DNA of 64,000 bases, taken from assembly GCF_003382275.1 (NCBI RefSeq), contig NZ_QTJX01000001.1, positions 806,001 through 870,000 on the forward strand, in the 5' to 3' direction. The notes under the pieces are model-generated. The model made no database searches. It saw nothing but the letters and a program-made list of their open reading frames with translations, and was not told the origin of the DNA. Below, in pieces: positions 45,371 to 54,695 of this stretch (positions within the stretch are counted from its first letter, which is position 1; every line of letters begins with the position of its first letter). Source of the DNA: Flagellimonas nanhaiensis. Lineage in GTDB: Bacteria > Bacteroidota > Bacteroidia > Flavobacteriales > Flavobacteriaceae. A program made the translations under genes and the position numbers.

Positions 45371-46381
45371 ATGAACACATCTCTTTCTATAATAGTACCT
45401 GTTTACAATAGACCTGATGAAATTCGGGAGCTCTTGGAAAGCCTGAAAGTTCAGGATTTTAACTCAGCTTTTGAGGTGGTTATTATTGAGGACGGCTCTA
45501 CTGAAAGCTCGGAAGAAATTGTGGAGAAGTTCCGGGATGGCTTACAGATTTCTTATTATTTCAAAGAGAATTCGGGCCCAGGAGATTCCCGAAACTATGG
45601 AATGCAAAAGGCCAAGGGAAACTATTTCATTATCCTTGACTCAGATTGTATTTTGCCAAAACAATATCTCACCGAAGTCAATAAAGAACTCCAAAAAGAG
45701 TTTGTTCATTGTTTTGGTGGGCCTGATGCCGCGGACAAATCCTTTACCACGGTTCAGAAAGCCATAAACTATGTAATGACTTCTTTTTTCACCACCGGGG
45801 GCATACGTGGGGGTGAAAAATCTATTGGAAAGTTTCAGCCTAGAAGTTTTAATATGGGGATTTCAAAAGAAGCCTTTGAAAAGGCTGGGGGATTTGGTAG
45901 AATTCATCCGGGAGAGGATCCTGATTTGACATTCCGTATTTGGAAGGCTGGATTTGATTCAAGACTTTTTCCAAAGGCATTTGTCTATCACAAACGTAGA
46001 ATAGATTGGAACAAATTTTATATCCAGGTAAACAAATTTGGAAGTGTTAGACCAATACTGAATAAATGGCATCCTGGAACTGCTAAAGTCACTTATTGGT
46101 TTCCATCCTTTTTTACGCTGGGGCTTTTGGCATCAATAGTAATAGCCTTTTTTGGTATCCTACTGCCGTTGGCCATCTATCTCATCTATTTTGTGATACT
46201 GTTTATGGATGCCTTTATCAAAAACAAAAGCTTTGTAGTGGCGTTTTTGTCAATTTTTGCGGCACTTACCCAGTTTACCGGATATGGAATGGGCTTTCTA
46301 AAGTCCACAATCTTGCTTAATTTTAGTAACAAGGATGCAGAAAGCCTGTTTCCTAAACTGTTTTTCAAGCGAAGGCAATAG
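45371..46381 (+). CDS. glycosyltransferase family 2 with C-terminal membrane helices
   Basis: 336 residues. N-terminal GT-A domain (about 1-240): SLSIIVPVYNRPDEI, VVIIEDGSTESSEE, and the metal-binding type YFIILDSDCILP, then the acceptor-site GEDPDLTFRIWKAG. Two or three transmembrane helices (about 243-310) end the protein. It probably transfers a sugar to a lipid or polysaccharide at the inner membrane; acceptor unknown. ATG 45371 is chosen because the earlier in-frame ATG (45353) lies within the fabI terminator stem. The stop overlaps the next start (TAGTG). Confidence 0.9.
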   Translation: MNTSLSIIVPVYNRPDEIRELLESLKVQDFNSAFEVVIIEDGSTESSEEIVEKFRDGLQISYYFKENSGPGDSRNYGMQKAKGNYFIILDSDCILPKQYLTEVNKELQKEFVHCFGGPDAADKSFTTVQKAINYVMTSFFTTGGIRGGEKSIGKFQPRSFNMGISKEAFEKAGGFGRIHPGEDPDLTFRIWKAGFDSRLFPKAFVYHKRRIDWNKFYIQVNKFGSVRPILNKWHPGTAKVTYWFPSFFTLGLLASIVIAFFGILLPLAIYLIYFVILFMDAFIKNKSFVVAFLSIFAALTQFTGYGMGFLKSTILLNFSNKDAESLFPKLFFKRRQ

Positions 46382-47337
46382 TGTTCAAAAAGTTATTACA
46401 AGACCTCAATAAACGAAAAGTAAAAGTGTTTTTACTTTTTCTGGCATGCTCTTTATTTGCCTGGTTTTTGAGTAACCTATCTGAATCATACGAGTCTCGA
46501 ACTAAATTTACCGTAAACTATAGAAACGTTCCGGATACGTTGCTGTTGGGAAAAAATATCATTGATGAATTTGAGGCTAAGTTAAGAACAAGTGGATTCC
46601 AGTTTCTGTATTACAATTTTGTGAAAAAGAGGGTCAATATTGATGTATCCAAGGCAACTCTACAAAATGGGAGATATGTATTGACAGAAGATGTCCTGAA
46701 AAAACAAATAGATCAACAACTTTCCCAGAATATATCGCTGTTGGATTTGGATAGGAATCAATTAGTGGTGGATTTATATCAGGTAGCATCAAGGGAGATT
46801 CCAGTTAGTGCAAACCTGAACGTTCAATACGAACCAAACTACATCATGGAGGGTGAACTCGTAATTTCACCAACACACATTACGGTGAAGGGGCCGGGTT
46901 CCGAGATTGATACACTTAAGCAAATAACGACTTCGGCGATTTCCTTGGAGAATGTTTCCGATGATTTTTCCGAAGAGATATCCCTTGCCTTTCCAAAGGG
47001 GTTGGACAACACAATATTTTCTGTAAATAGGGTCACAGTTTCGGGAAAGGTGGTCAAATTTTCGGAAAAGGTTTTTGAAGTACCTGTCAAAGTAGTGAAC
47101 TTCCCTGAAGGCTACCAAGTCAAGACTTTTCCAAATTTGGTTTCCGTGCTTTGTAAAGCAACCATTGAGCAACTGAAAGGATTGTCCAGCACTGATTTTG
47201 AAGTTGTGGCTGACTACCGCATGGTCCGAGAACCGGAAAACAACATGTTGTTCCTGCAAGTGGTTCAAGAACCTGAAGGGGTTTATGACGTAAAACTATT
47301 GGAGAACAGGGTAAACTTTGTTTTGGAACAACTATGA
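46381..47337 (+). CDS. YbbR-like domain protein
   Basis: 318 residues: one N-terminal transmembrane helix (about 14-31, KVFLLFLACSLFAWFL), then periplasmic YbbR-like repeats (NVPDTLLLG, IPVSANLNVQYEPNYIMEG, HITVKGPGSEIDTL, FEVPVKVVNFPEGYQVKTFP). Firmicute relatives (CdaR) regulate cyclic-di-AMP synthase; here no cyclase gene is adjacent. Start is GTG overlapping the glycosyltransferase stop by one base. It overlaps coaE by 4 bases. Confidence 0.88.
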   Translation: MFKKLLQDLNKRKVKVFLLFLACSLFAWFLSNLSESYESRTKFTVNYRNVPDTLLLGKNIIDEFEAKLRTSGFQFLYYNFVKKRVNIDVSKATLQNGRYVLTEDVLKKQIDQQLSQNISLLDLDRNQLVVDLYQVASREIPVSANLNVQYEPNYIMEGELVISPTHITVKGPGSEIDTLKQITTSAISLENVSDDFSEEISLAFPKGLDNTIFSVNRVTVSGKVVKFSEKVFEVPVKVVNFPEGYQVKTFPNLVSVLCKATIEQLKGLSSTDFEVVADYRMVREPENNMLFLQVVQEPEGVYDVKLLENRVNFVLEQL

Positions 47338-47924
47338 AGATAGTAGGGCTGACAGGTGGTATTGGCAGTGGCAAGAGTACTGTGGCCAAGATGTTCAGAG
47401 AATTGGGGGTGCCAGTTTATGACTCTGATCTGGAAGCCAAGCAATTAATGTCCGAATCTTTGGAAATAAAAGAGGCCATTGTCAATTTATTGGGTGATGA
47501 GGCTTATCTGGAGGATGTTCTTAATAGAGCATATATTGCTGAAAAGGTTTTCAATGATAAGGAGAAATTACAATCGCTCAATGCTATTGTGCATCCTGCG
47601 GTAAAAACACATTTTTTGAAGTGGGCAGAAAGTCAGACTTCCCCATATGTAGTTCAGGAAACTGCTTTGATCTTTGAAAATAGGGCTCAGGAGCAGTACG
47701 ACTATACTATTTTGATTACCGCACCTCTAGAACTAAGGATACAACGGACGGTGGAAAGGGACAATGCAACCATCCAACAAGTGCTAGATCGAATGAAAAA
47801 CCAAATGGATGACAATAAAAAGGCCGACCTGGCCAACTTTTGTATTGTCAACATAGAAATGGAAGAGACCAAAAAAAGGGTCAGTGAACTTCACGCAAGG
47901 CTTATGGTGCTTGCCAACCAATGA
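47334..47924 (+). CDS. coaE: dephospho-CoA kinase
   Basis: Final step of coenzyme A synthesis, phosphorylating dephospho-CoA. P-loop GLTGGIGSGKSTVAKMF at the N-terminus, VYDSDLEAKQLM, and the lid region ELRIQRTVERDNATIQQVLD. Complete at 196 residues. It ends the run glycosyltransferase-YbbR-coaE. Confidence 0.96.
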   Translation: MKIVGLTGGIGSGKSTVAKMFRELGVPVYDSDLEAKQLMSESLEIKEAIVNLLGDEAYLEDVLNRAYIAEKVFNDKEKLQSLNAIVHPAVKTHFLKWAESQTSPYVVQETALIFENRAQEQYDYTILITAPLELRIQRTVERDNATIQQVLDRMKNQMDDNKKADLANFCIVNIEMEETKKRVSELHARLMVLANQ

Positions 47925-47994
47925 TTTTAACATTTTTGTTAAGGTTAGGTTAAACGATAAAAGGGCTAAATGTTAAATTTCTAATTTTACCCCA

Positions 47995-49578
47995 ATGAAC
48001 AAGAAGTTATTTGTTCTTCTGGTCATTCTTATGAGCTTATCCCTGACCGGGATAATTTTCGTGCAGGTTTATTGGATAAGAACATCTATAGACGACAAAG
48101 AAGAACAATTCTCAAGAACGGTTACGGATATACTGGACAAGGTTGCCAGTAGGGTGGAGAAAAGGGAGATGAAGGATTATTCAGACCGTTTGGCTTCACT
48201 GGTTGATAGTATTGGACAACCAAAAACTACACAGTTTAGAAATTTCTTGTTTGTCGACAGGGATTTGAACTCGGACGAGATTCTCTTTTACTCCCACGGG
48301 ATTCTAGAAGAAGATTACAATATTACATCAACGTTCTTTGATAACATAGAAAACGAGGACGATACCACCACGTTTAAAAACTATACCAGTAAACGTACAA
48401 AAGCCGTTTTTAAGGAAGAGTATGGCCTAGATGGCAAAAGGTATAGTCTGACCCCTATCCAAAGGGCAGAGAAAATAGGTGGATTGTCCAGTATTGACAA
48501 AGCTGCTTGGGAAGATGTCTTTATGGAGTATGCCAAAAGCAGACCCATTCACAAAAGGTTGAGCAAACAGGAGCTGGAATTACTTCTAAGTCAGGAGCTA
48601 AAAAACCGCGGAATTGATATTGATTACGAGTACGGGGTCTATAGCCAGGGATATCCAACAAAAGTAAAATCTAAACGGTTTAAGTTTTCTGAAGAGAAAA
48701 TGTACAAAGCGCCCATATTTAAGGATAGCGAAGGGAACACCAATTTTTCATTGCTGCTTACATTTCCAACAATGAAGAAGTTCCTTTTTAGGTCTATTAT
48801 GGGGATGGCGTTTTTATCGTTGATTTTCACCTTGGTAATCATGATAGCTTATTCAAGTGCTATTTATCAGCTTATCAAACAAAAGCAGATATCCGAGATA
48901 AAGTCAGATTTCATCAACAATATGACGCATGAGTTTAAAACTCCTATCGCAACCATTAATCTAGCTGTGGAAGCCATTCAAAACCCGCAGATTATAGAAA
49001 GCAAGGACAAGGTACTGCGCTATTTGGGAATGATACGGGATGAAAACAAGCGGATGCATGCACAAGTAGAGAACGTGTTACGGATATCTAAACTTGAAAA
49101 AAATCAATTGGATATCAGCAAAGATCGGGTTGATGTTCATGAATTGATCGGGGATGCTCTTGCCCATATTGAGTTGATTGTGGCGGACCGCGGAGGATAT
49201 GTCAATTCGCATTTAGATGCGGAAAGATCGGAAGTTCTGGCCAACGAAATGCACATGACCAATGTGTTGGTCAATATTTTGGACAATGCGGTTAAATATT
49301 CACCGGAATCTCCCAAGATAGATGTGCACACGGAGGTGGTCAAAAACAGCATCGTCGTTAAAATAGAGGATCAAGGAGCCGGAATGAGCAAAGCGGTCCT
49401 TAAAAAAGTGTTTGAGAAATTTTACCGGGAACATACCGGAGATATACATAATGTAAAAGGCCATGGATTGGGATTGGCCTACGTAAAAAGAATTATAGAA
49501 GATCATCAAGGAGAGGTTTATGCAGAGAGCGAAAAAGGCAAAGGCAGTACTTTCTTTATAAAACTCCCTTTAATTTAG
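47995..49578 (+). CDS. sensor histidine kinase, RprX-like
   Basis: 527 residues. TM1 at about 5-27, a long periplasmic sensing domain (about 28-260), TM2 (about 262-290), then HisKA with the phosphoacceptor His in NNMTHEFKTPIATINLA (about residue 317) and HATPase with NILDNAVKYSP, IEDQGAGMS and GHGLGLAYVKRIIEDHQG. The stimulus is unknown; the long periplasmic part suggests an envelope signal. The response regulator follows 9 bases later, and the pair resembles RprX/RprY of Bacteroides. Confidence 0.92.
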   Translation: MNKKLFVLLVILMSLSLTGIIFVQVYWIRTSIDDKEEQFSRTVTDILDKVASRVEKREMKDYSDRLASLVDSIGQPKTTQFRNFLFVDRDLNSDEILFYSHGILEEDYNITSTFFDNIENEDDTTTFKNYTSKRTKAVFKEEYGLDGKRYSLTPIQRAEKIGGLSSIDKAAWEDVFMEYAKSRPIHKRLSKQELELLLSQELKNRGIDIDYEYGVYSQGYPTKVKSKRFKFSEEKMYKAPIFKDSEGNTNFSLLLTFPTMKKFLFRSIMGMAFLSLIFTLVIMIAYSSAIYQLIKQKQISEIKSDFINNMTHEFKTPIATINLAVEAIQNPQIIESKDKVLRYLGMIRDENKRMHAQVENVLRISKLEKNQLDISKDRVDVHELIGDALAHIELIVADRGGYVNSHLDAERSEVLANEMHMTNVLVNILDNAVKYSPESPKIDVHTEVVKNSIVVKIEDQGAGMSKAVLKKVFEKFYREHTGDIHNVKGHGLGLAYVKRIIEDHQGEVYAESEKGKGSTFFIKLPLI

Positions 49579-49587
49579 TACGAACGT

Positions 49588-50301
49588 ATGGAAACAGAAA
49601 AGAAGAAAATATTACTGGTAGAGGACGATCCAAACTTTGGAATTGTCCTTAAGGATTACCTATCCATGAACGATTTTGATGTGGTTCTTGCCAAAAATGG
49701 GATGGAAGGTTTCGAAAAGTTCAAGAAAGACAACTATGATGTCTGCATCTTGGACGTAATGATGCCATATAAGGATGGGTTTACCTTGGCCAAAGAAATC
49801 AGGGAGAAAAACGAAAATGTTCCGATTATCTTCCTTACAGCAAAGACTATGAAAGAGGATGTTTTGAAAGGATATAAGGCAGGAGCGGATGATTATTTGA
49901 ACAAACCTTTTGATTCTGAAGTGCTGTTGATGAAGCTTAAAGCAATACTTCAAAGAAAAGCCTCCAGTACATTGGCGGACAGCAAGCAATTTGAATTTCA
50001 AATTGGCAATTTCCACCTGAATTCCAAATTACGTTTCCTAAAATACAAGGATGAGGAGCCCATTAAACTTTCTCCTAAAGAGAACGAGCTTTTACGTTTG
50101 TTGGCCCTTCATGAAAATGATTTGATGCCACGTGAGTTGGCCTTGACCAAGATTTGGAGAGACGACAATTATTTCACTTCCAGAAGTATGGACGTGTACA
50201 TCGCTAAACTAAGGAAATACCTTAAAAGAGATGATGTGGTAGAAATCCTTAATATTCATGGAGAAGGATTCAGGCTGGTTGTTAAAGCAGAAAATGAGTA
50301 G
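49588..50301 (+). CDS. OmpR-family response regulator, RprY-like
   Basis: 237 residues. Receiver domain (about 5-120) with acidic pair EDDPN, phosphoacceptor Asp in VCILDVMMPYKDGF (about 56), the switch Thr in IIFLTAKT, and Lys in DYLNKPFDSE. Winged-helix DNA-binding domain (about 135-235) with LSPKENELLRLL and SRSMDVYIAKLRKYL. It is the cognate partner of the kinase directly upstream. A terminator follows at 50320-50346. Target genes cannot be read from this window. Confidence 0.94.
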   Translation: METEKKKILLVEDDPNFGIVLKDYLSMNDFDVVLAKNGMEGFEKFKKDNYDVCILDVMMPYKDGFTLAKEIREKNENVPIIFLTAKTMKEDVLKGYKAGADDYLNKPFDSEVLLMKLKAILQRKASSTLADSKQFEFQIGNFHLNSKLRFLKYKDEEPIKLSPKENELLRLLALHENDLMPRELALTKIWRDDNYFTSRSMDVYIAKLRKYLKRDDVVEILNIHGEGFRLVVKAENE

Positions 50302-50319
50302 ATGACCATTAAATATATA

Positions 50320-50346
50320 AAAGCCACCTAAAAGGTGGCTTTTTTT
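50320..50346 (+). terminator. terminator of the two-component operon
   Basis: Stem AGCCACCT / AGGTGGCT, 3-base loop, then T6. It lies 19 bases after the stop. Confidence 0.8.
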
Positions 50347-50367
50347 ATGGCTTTAATTCAGCTTGTT

Positions 50368-50877
50368 TTAATGTGATTTTGGAAGATGAACCTGTTTGAC
50401 AATCTTCTTCACAATTTCTTCAGGGCTTAGCATTATAGAAACTGTTGTGGCATTGGAAGGTGGCTCCAATGTATCAAATTGGGATTGTAGCAACTCAATA
50501 GGCATAAAATGCCCTTCACGACTTTCCAGTCGTGATTTCACTTCATCAAAAGAACCTTCCAAGTAAACAAATTCCATACAGCTTCCTACTCCAGCCTTTA
50601 AAATCCCCCGATATGTATTTTTTAAGGCAGAACACGCTATTACACCTCCGGTGTGACGGTTTTCCAACGCAATCTGGTTCAGTTTCAAAAGCCACCCTTT
50701 GCGATCGTCATCGGTAAGTGGAATACCTGAATTCATTTTTTTGATGTTTTCCTCTGGGTGGTAGTCGTCCCCATCAAAAAAGGGGTAGTCTAATTTTTCT
50801 GCGAGTAGTGTACCAATGGTTGATTTTCCGGTACCACTTACTCCCATTACCACAAGTATTCTTTTACCGTCAGGCAT
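50368..50877 (-). CDS. gntK: gluconokinase
   Basis: Phosphorylates D-gluconate to 6-phosphogluconate. 169 residues with P-loop VVMGVSGTGKSTIG, FFDGDDYHPEENIKKM and GIPLTDDDRKGWL, all typical of GntK. Start overlaps the end of miaA by 8 bases. It is the last gene of a long minus-strand run of unrelated functions. The GntP permease gene at 4.1 kb could supply gluconate but is far away. Confidence 0.9.
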   Translation of the reverse strand: MPDGKRILVVMGVSGTGKSTIGTLLAEKLDYPFFDGDDYHPEENIKKMNSGIPLTDDDRKGWLLKLNQIALENRHTGGVIACSALKNTYRGILKAGVGSCMEFVYLEGSFDEVKSRLESREGHFMPIELLQSQFDTLEPPSNATTVSIMLSPEEIVKKIVKQVHLPKSH

Positions 50878-51793
50878 GTTGTATGGTTTTGACGAATTCT
50901 ACGGTTCTATTTATCATATCTTCAGGGCTGGCATTATGGTCAATCCAAAGGATTTCCGGATTTTTCCGTAACCATGTAAGCTGCCTTTTGGCAAAACGCC
51001 TGGTATTCTTTTTGATTTCGGAAACAGCAAAATCCAATGAGCAATGGCCGTCAAGATATTCAAAAAGTTCTTTGTACCCAACGGTTTGTAATGCATTTAA
51101 ATCCCTATGGGGATACAATTTCCGCACTTCTTCCAAAAGCCCGTTTTCCATCATTACATCTACTCTGGTATTGATACGCTCGTAAATGATTTCCCGTGGA
51201 GCCTGCATGCCCACATAGCCATGTTGAAAAGCTCTTTTTTTCTTTTCCTGATTCAGAAATGAGGAATAAGGCTTATTTGCTGTTATGGAAACTTCCAAAG
51301 CCCGAATCAGCCTGTGCGGGTTATCTGTATCCACAATTTCATAATAATCGGGGTCCCGTAGTTTCAATTCCTTTTGAATACTTTCCAATCCCTCCACCTC
51401 AAGTTGTAGGTTCAGTTTTTCCCGAAGCGATGGGTCTACCTCGGGGAATTCATCCAAACCATGGACCAGAGCATCCACATAAAGTCCACTGCCGCCAACC
51501 ACGATGGCTATGTTGTTTAGTTTAAAAAGGGAATCCAGTTTTTCTATGGCTTCTTTCTCAAAGTCACCAACTGAATAAGGCTCAAATATGCTCTTATGCT
51601 GAATAAAATGATGTGGGGCTTGATTCAATTCTTCTGTGGAGGGAACGGCAGTCCCAATGTTCATTTCCTTAAAAAACTGACGTGAATCAGCGGAAATGAT
51701 CTCGGCTCCAAAATGATTTGCCAAAAGAATGCCCAAGGATGTTTTTCCAATGGCCGTAGGGCCAACGACCGCAATCAAAACTTTTGTTTTCAT
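50870..51793 (-). CDS. miaA: tRNA dimethylallyltransferase
   Basis: Transfers a dimethylallyl group to A37 of tRNAs that read U-starting codons. About 307 residues: P-loop VVGPTAIGKTSLG, catalytic ISADSRQFFKEMNIGTAVPS, VVGGSGLYVDALVHG and the C-terminal RRFAKRQLTWLRKNPEILW. ATG 51793 gives the canonical start MKTKVLIAV and overlaps the channel gene stop by 4 bases; an upstream start at 51853 lies inside that gene. Confidence 0.96.
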   Translation of the reverse strand: MKTKVLIAVVGPTAIGKTSLGILLANHFGAEIISADSRQFFKEMNIGTAVPSTEELNQAPHHFIQHKSIFEPYSVGDFEKEAIEKLDSLFKLNNIAIVVGGSGLYVDALVHGLDEFPEVDPSLREKLNLQLEVEGLESIQKELKLRDPDYYEIVDTDNPHRLIRALEVSITANKPYSSFLNQEKKKRAFQHGYVGMQAPREIIYERINTRVDVMMENGLLEEVRKLYPHRDLNALQTVGYKELFEYLDGHCSLDFAVSEIKKNTRRFAKRQLTWLRKNPEILWIDHNASPEDMINRTVEFVKTIQHA

Positions 51794-52632
51794 AACGGAT
51801 GGCCACAGTTGTAACAATGGGAGGCATCGTCTCGGTGTCCTTCCGCAGAGCAATTGGTACAGGCCTGGGTGTTCAGATGAACGATGTCGTGCTGATTATT
51901 CTTTTCTCTATTTTGTTTTGAAAATTCTACGGTAACTATCCCAGTTGGAACAGCTATGATACCGTAACCCAATATCATGATAATAGTGGCGAAAAACTGC
52001 CCTAAATCGGTCTGCGGAGCTATATCCCCATAGCCTACAGTGGTGAGGGTAACAATAGTCCAATAAATACTTCGCGGAATGCTGGTAAAGCCAGCCTCAT
52101 CGCTTTCAATGAGATACATTAAGGTTCCCAAAATCACGGACAGGATAAGCACCACATAAATGAAAACCGCAATCTTAGTTCTGCTGGCCCTCATGGCTGC
52201 CTGCAGTTGTGAGGCTTCTCCAATAAACTTGACCAGCTTCAATATTCTAAAGATTCGCAGTAATCGGAATGCACGGACGGCCAAAAGAACCTGGGACCCA
52301 GCTAGAATATAGGATAAGTACAATGGAATGGTGGAAACAAAATCTATGATGCCATAAAAACTTAGGGCGTACTTCCACGGTTTTTTTATACTTACAAGCC
52401 GAGCAATATATTCCAACGTAAAGAAAATGGTAACTACCCATTCCAGGGTCAATAAAGTTTGATGGTAGTTCTGATCAACCTCTTCAATACTCTCCAGCAT
52501 TACCAGAATAACGCTGATGACAATGAGCACAAAAAGCATGATATCGAACACTTTGCCCGAGGGAGTGTCCGCTTCATAAATGATTTCATGAATCTTTTTC
52601 TTCCAACCAGTTTGTACCTTATGTTTCTTCAA
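51790..52632 (-). CDS. voltage-gated potassium channel-like protein with C-terminal zinc ribbon
   Basis: 280 residues: cytoplasmic N-terminus (HKVQTGWKKKIHEIIYEADT), six transmembrane helices (about 30-235), an S4-like helix with spaced Arg (VRAFRLLRIFRILKLVKFIG), and selectivity filter TVGYGDIAP. After the last helix a tail carries C-T-N-C and C-Y-N-C pairs about 12 residues apart, a zinc-ribbon pattern. Family knowledge: such VIC-family proteins probably conduct K+. The tail may assemble or gate the channel. 4-base overlaps on both sides place it in the exonuclease-channel-miaA unit. Confidence 0.9.
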   Translation of the reverse strand: MKKHKVQTGWKKKIHEIIYEADTPSGKVFDIMLFVLIVISVILVMLESIEEVDQNYHQTLLTLEWVVTIFFTLEYIARLVSIKKPWKYALSFYGIIDFVSTIPLYLSYILAGSQVLLAVRAFRLLRIFRILKLVKFIGEASQLQAAMRASRTKIAVFIYVVLILSVILGTLMYLIESDEAGFTSIPRSIYWTIVTLTTVGYGDIAPQTDLGQFFATIIMILGYGIIAVPTGIVTVEFSKQNREKNNQHDIVHLNTQACTNCSAEGHRDDASHCYNCGHPL

Positions 52633-53990
52633 AGGGTAGGGGTTAACTCCAAAATTTTGATCCTACTCTTTTTTCTCAAATAGGATTCAATGATGTATGT
52701 GGTGTTGTCATCACCCTTTAAAGGGGTGATTAAGTTTTCTAATATATGAATATTATTAATTTGATGATTGAGCTCCGCATAACCATATCCCTGAAGTCTG
52801 CCATCTTTGATTAGGATAAAGCTTTGTTCCCCTGTTTCTCTTCCACGGTCCAACAGTGCTACATTCTTTCCTCTAAGGCTATATTTATCAAGGACATCAG
52901 CTATTTTTTGATTGTAACGTTCAGAATCCTTGATGTCAATACAGTTTTCTGTACATGGACCTTCTTCTCTATCACAAGGTAGTTCTACACCCAATGAATT
53001 GGGGCATAGTTCGAATTCTCCGCTGATTTTTCTCAAGAAATTATGGGCGGATGGAAAACCATTGAATCCTAAACTTTGGCCCTTTTGAAATTTACTTTTC
53101 ACAACCTCGGGAATTATATGGGGCGTTCCGTTACGGGAAAAATTGATGGCATGGGAGAACAATTTTTTCCGGGCGACGGAATTATGCCGCGGTTTCAACC
53201 TTTGTAATTCCTCATATTCCTTTAAAATGGCGACCAGCTCACTACCGGTTCGGTCCAGACTTACCTTTTTGGTCTCCTTCTGCAACCTTCTCCCCAAAGA
53301 ACCTACATTGGTGAAATGCTGATTTACTCTTTTTTTTATGTCCTTGGTCTTGCCCAGAAATATGATTTCCCCTTCTTTGTCGTGCATATAATAGACCCCT
53401 GTTTCTGAAGGTAAGGCCGAAACAATATCAAGTTGGGTGGGGGAGAGTTCCCCGTGTTCCTCCTCACGAACAACTTCTTTAAGAATGCTTTTGTCCGTGT
53501 CCTTGTTCAACAGTAGTTTAAAAAGCTTAAGGGTAGCTACAGCGTCTCCATTGGCTCGGTGCCTATCGCTCATAGGAATTCCAAGCGATCGAACCAGTTT
53601 TCCCAAACTATGAGATTCTGCTTCGGGAAGTAATTTTTGGGAAAGGTCAACTGTGCAAAGTGTTTTTCTTTGAAATTCATATCCCAACCTTCTAAACTCC
53701 GTACGAAGAATACGGTAATCAAACTGGGCATTGTGCGCAACGAGTACTGCGTCTTCCGTAATTTCTATGATCCGCTTGGCCACCTCGTGGAACTTTGGGG
53801 CAGTCCGAAGCATTTTGTTGTTGATTCCAGTAAGTTTTGATACAAAGGGCTGGATTTCACGCTCAGGATTGACCAAACTTATGAAAGTGTCCACAACCTT
53901 GTGCCCATCAAACTTATGCACAGCAATTTCCATAATGCCCTCTTCATTGTATTTTCCTCCGGTACTTTCAATGTCAAGAATGGCGTACAT
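52629..53990 (-). CDS. DnaQ-type exonuclease fused to a GIY-YIG (UvrC/Cho-like) domain
   Basis: About 453 residues. The DEDD exonuclease domain (1-175) has ILDIESTGG, VAHNAQFDYRIL and HRANGDAVATLKLF. A GIY-YIG domain (about 190-275) follows, with ETGVYYMHDKEGEIIFLGKT and KKRVNQHF. A UvrC-like C-terminal part carries a Cys cluster (CPNSLG, CDREEGPCTENCID). Related epsilon-like/GIY-YIG fusions are known in several phyla, and a repair role is likely. ATG 53990 begins directly with the first exonuclease strand (MYAILDIES) and is preferred over an in-frame start at 54029. Confidence 0.9.
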   Translation of the reverse strand: MYAILDIESTGGKYNEEGIMEIAVHKFDGHKVVDTFISLVNPEREIQPFVSKLTGINNKMLRTAPKFHEVAKRIIEITEDAVLVAHNAQFDYRILRTEFRRLGYEFQRKTLCTVDLSQKLLPEAESHSLGKLVRSLGIPMSDRHRANGDAVATLKLFKLLLNKDTDKSILKEVVREEEHGELSPTQLDIVSALPSETGVYYMHDKEGEIIFLGKTKDIKKRVNQHFTNVGSLGRRLQKETKKVSLDRTGSELVAILKEYEELQRLKPRHNSVARKKLFSHAINFSRNGTPHIIPEVVKSKFQKGQSLGFNGFPSAHNFLRKISGEFELCPNSLGVELPCDREEGPCTENCIDIKDSERYNQKIADVLDKYSLRGKNVALLDRGRETGEQSFILIKDGRLQGYGYAELNHQINNIHILENLITPLKGDDNTTYIIESYLRKKSRIKILELTPTL

Positions 53991-54006
53991 GAAAAATCTT
54001 GCTGTT

Positions 54007-54666
54007 TTACGTATAGTTGCGTGCTCCAAATATACTACTTCCTATGCGTACCATGGTACTTCCTTCCTCAATGGCTATGCCATAATCACCGCTCATGCCC
54101 ATGGAAAGTATAGAAATATTGGGGAGCTTTTGTTTCAGGTTGTCAAAAACCGTTTTCAGGTATTTAAACTCTTTTCTAACTTGATTTTCATTGTTGGTGA
54201 AGGTAGCCATGCCCATTAAACCTACAATTTTAATGTGTTGCATGGCCTTGAATTCTCCCGATGAAATCAAAGCTTCCAGTTCTTCAAAATCAAGCCCAAA
54301 TTTGGTATCCTCCTCAGCAATGTGCATTTGTAGAAGACATGAAATGACCCTACTATGTTTTAGGGCTTGTTTGTTTATTTCCTGTAAAAGTCGAAGACTG
54401 TCCACCCCATGGATCATGGAAACAAATTCAGCCATATACTTGACCTTGTTCCGCTGAACGTGACCGATCATATGCCATTCGATGTCCTTGGGCAGACCTT
54501 CCCATTTTTGGACCATTTCCTGTACTTTGTTCTCTCCAAAAACCCGATGCCCGGCTTCGTAAGCTTCCATAATGGCTTCATTGGGCTTGGTTTTGGAAAC
54601 TGCAACCAGGGTAACATTCTCAGGAAGAGTATTTTTTATATTATTTAGATTGTCTTTAAGGGACAT
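54007..54666 (-). CDS. YggS family PLP-binding protein
   Basis: Pyridoxal-phosphate homeostasis protein (YggS/PLPBP), about 219 residues, with the PLP Lys in LVAVSKTKP near residue 25, FGENKVQEMVQKWE, WHMIGHVQRNKVKY and SMGMSGDYGIAIEEGSTMVRIG. Single-domain alanine racemase N-terminal fold without enzymatic activity in known members. ATG 54666 (MSLKDNLN) fits the family start; an in-frame start at 54699 would run into the DUF1015 gene end. Confidence 0.94.
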   Translation of the reverse strand: MSLKDNLNNIKNTLPENVTLVAVSKTKPNEAIMEAYEAGHRVFGENKVQEMVQKWEGLPKDIEWHMIGHVQRNKVKYMAEFVSMIHGVDSLRLLQEINKQALKHSRVISCLLQMHIAEEDTKFGLDFEELEALISSGEFKAMQHIKIVGLMGMATFTNNENQVRKEFKYLKTVFDNLKQKLPNISILSMGMSGDYGIAIEEGSTMVRIGSSIFGARNYT

Positions 54667-54695
54667 TGCTTTTGTTTTCGGATTAACAAAGGTTT

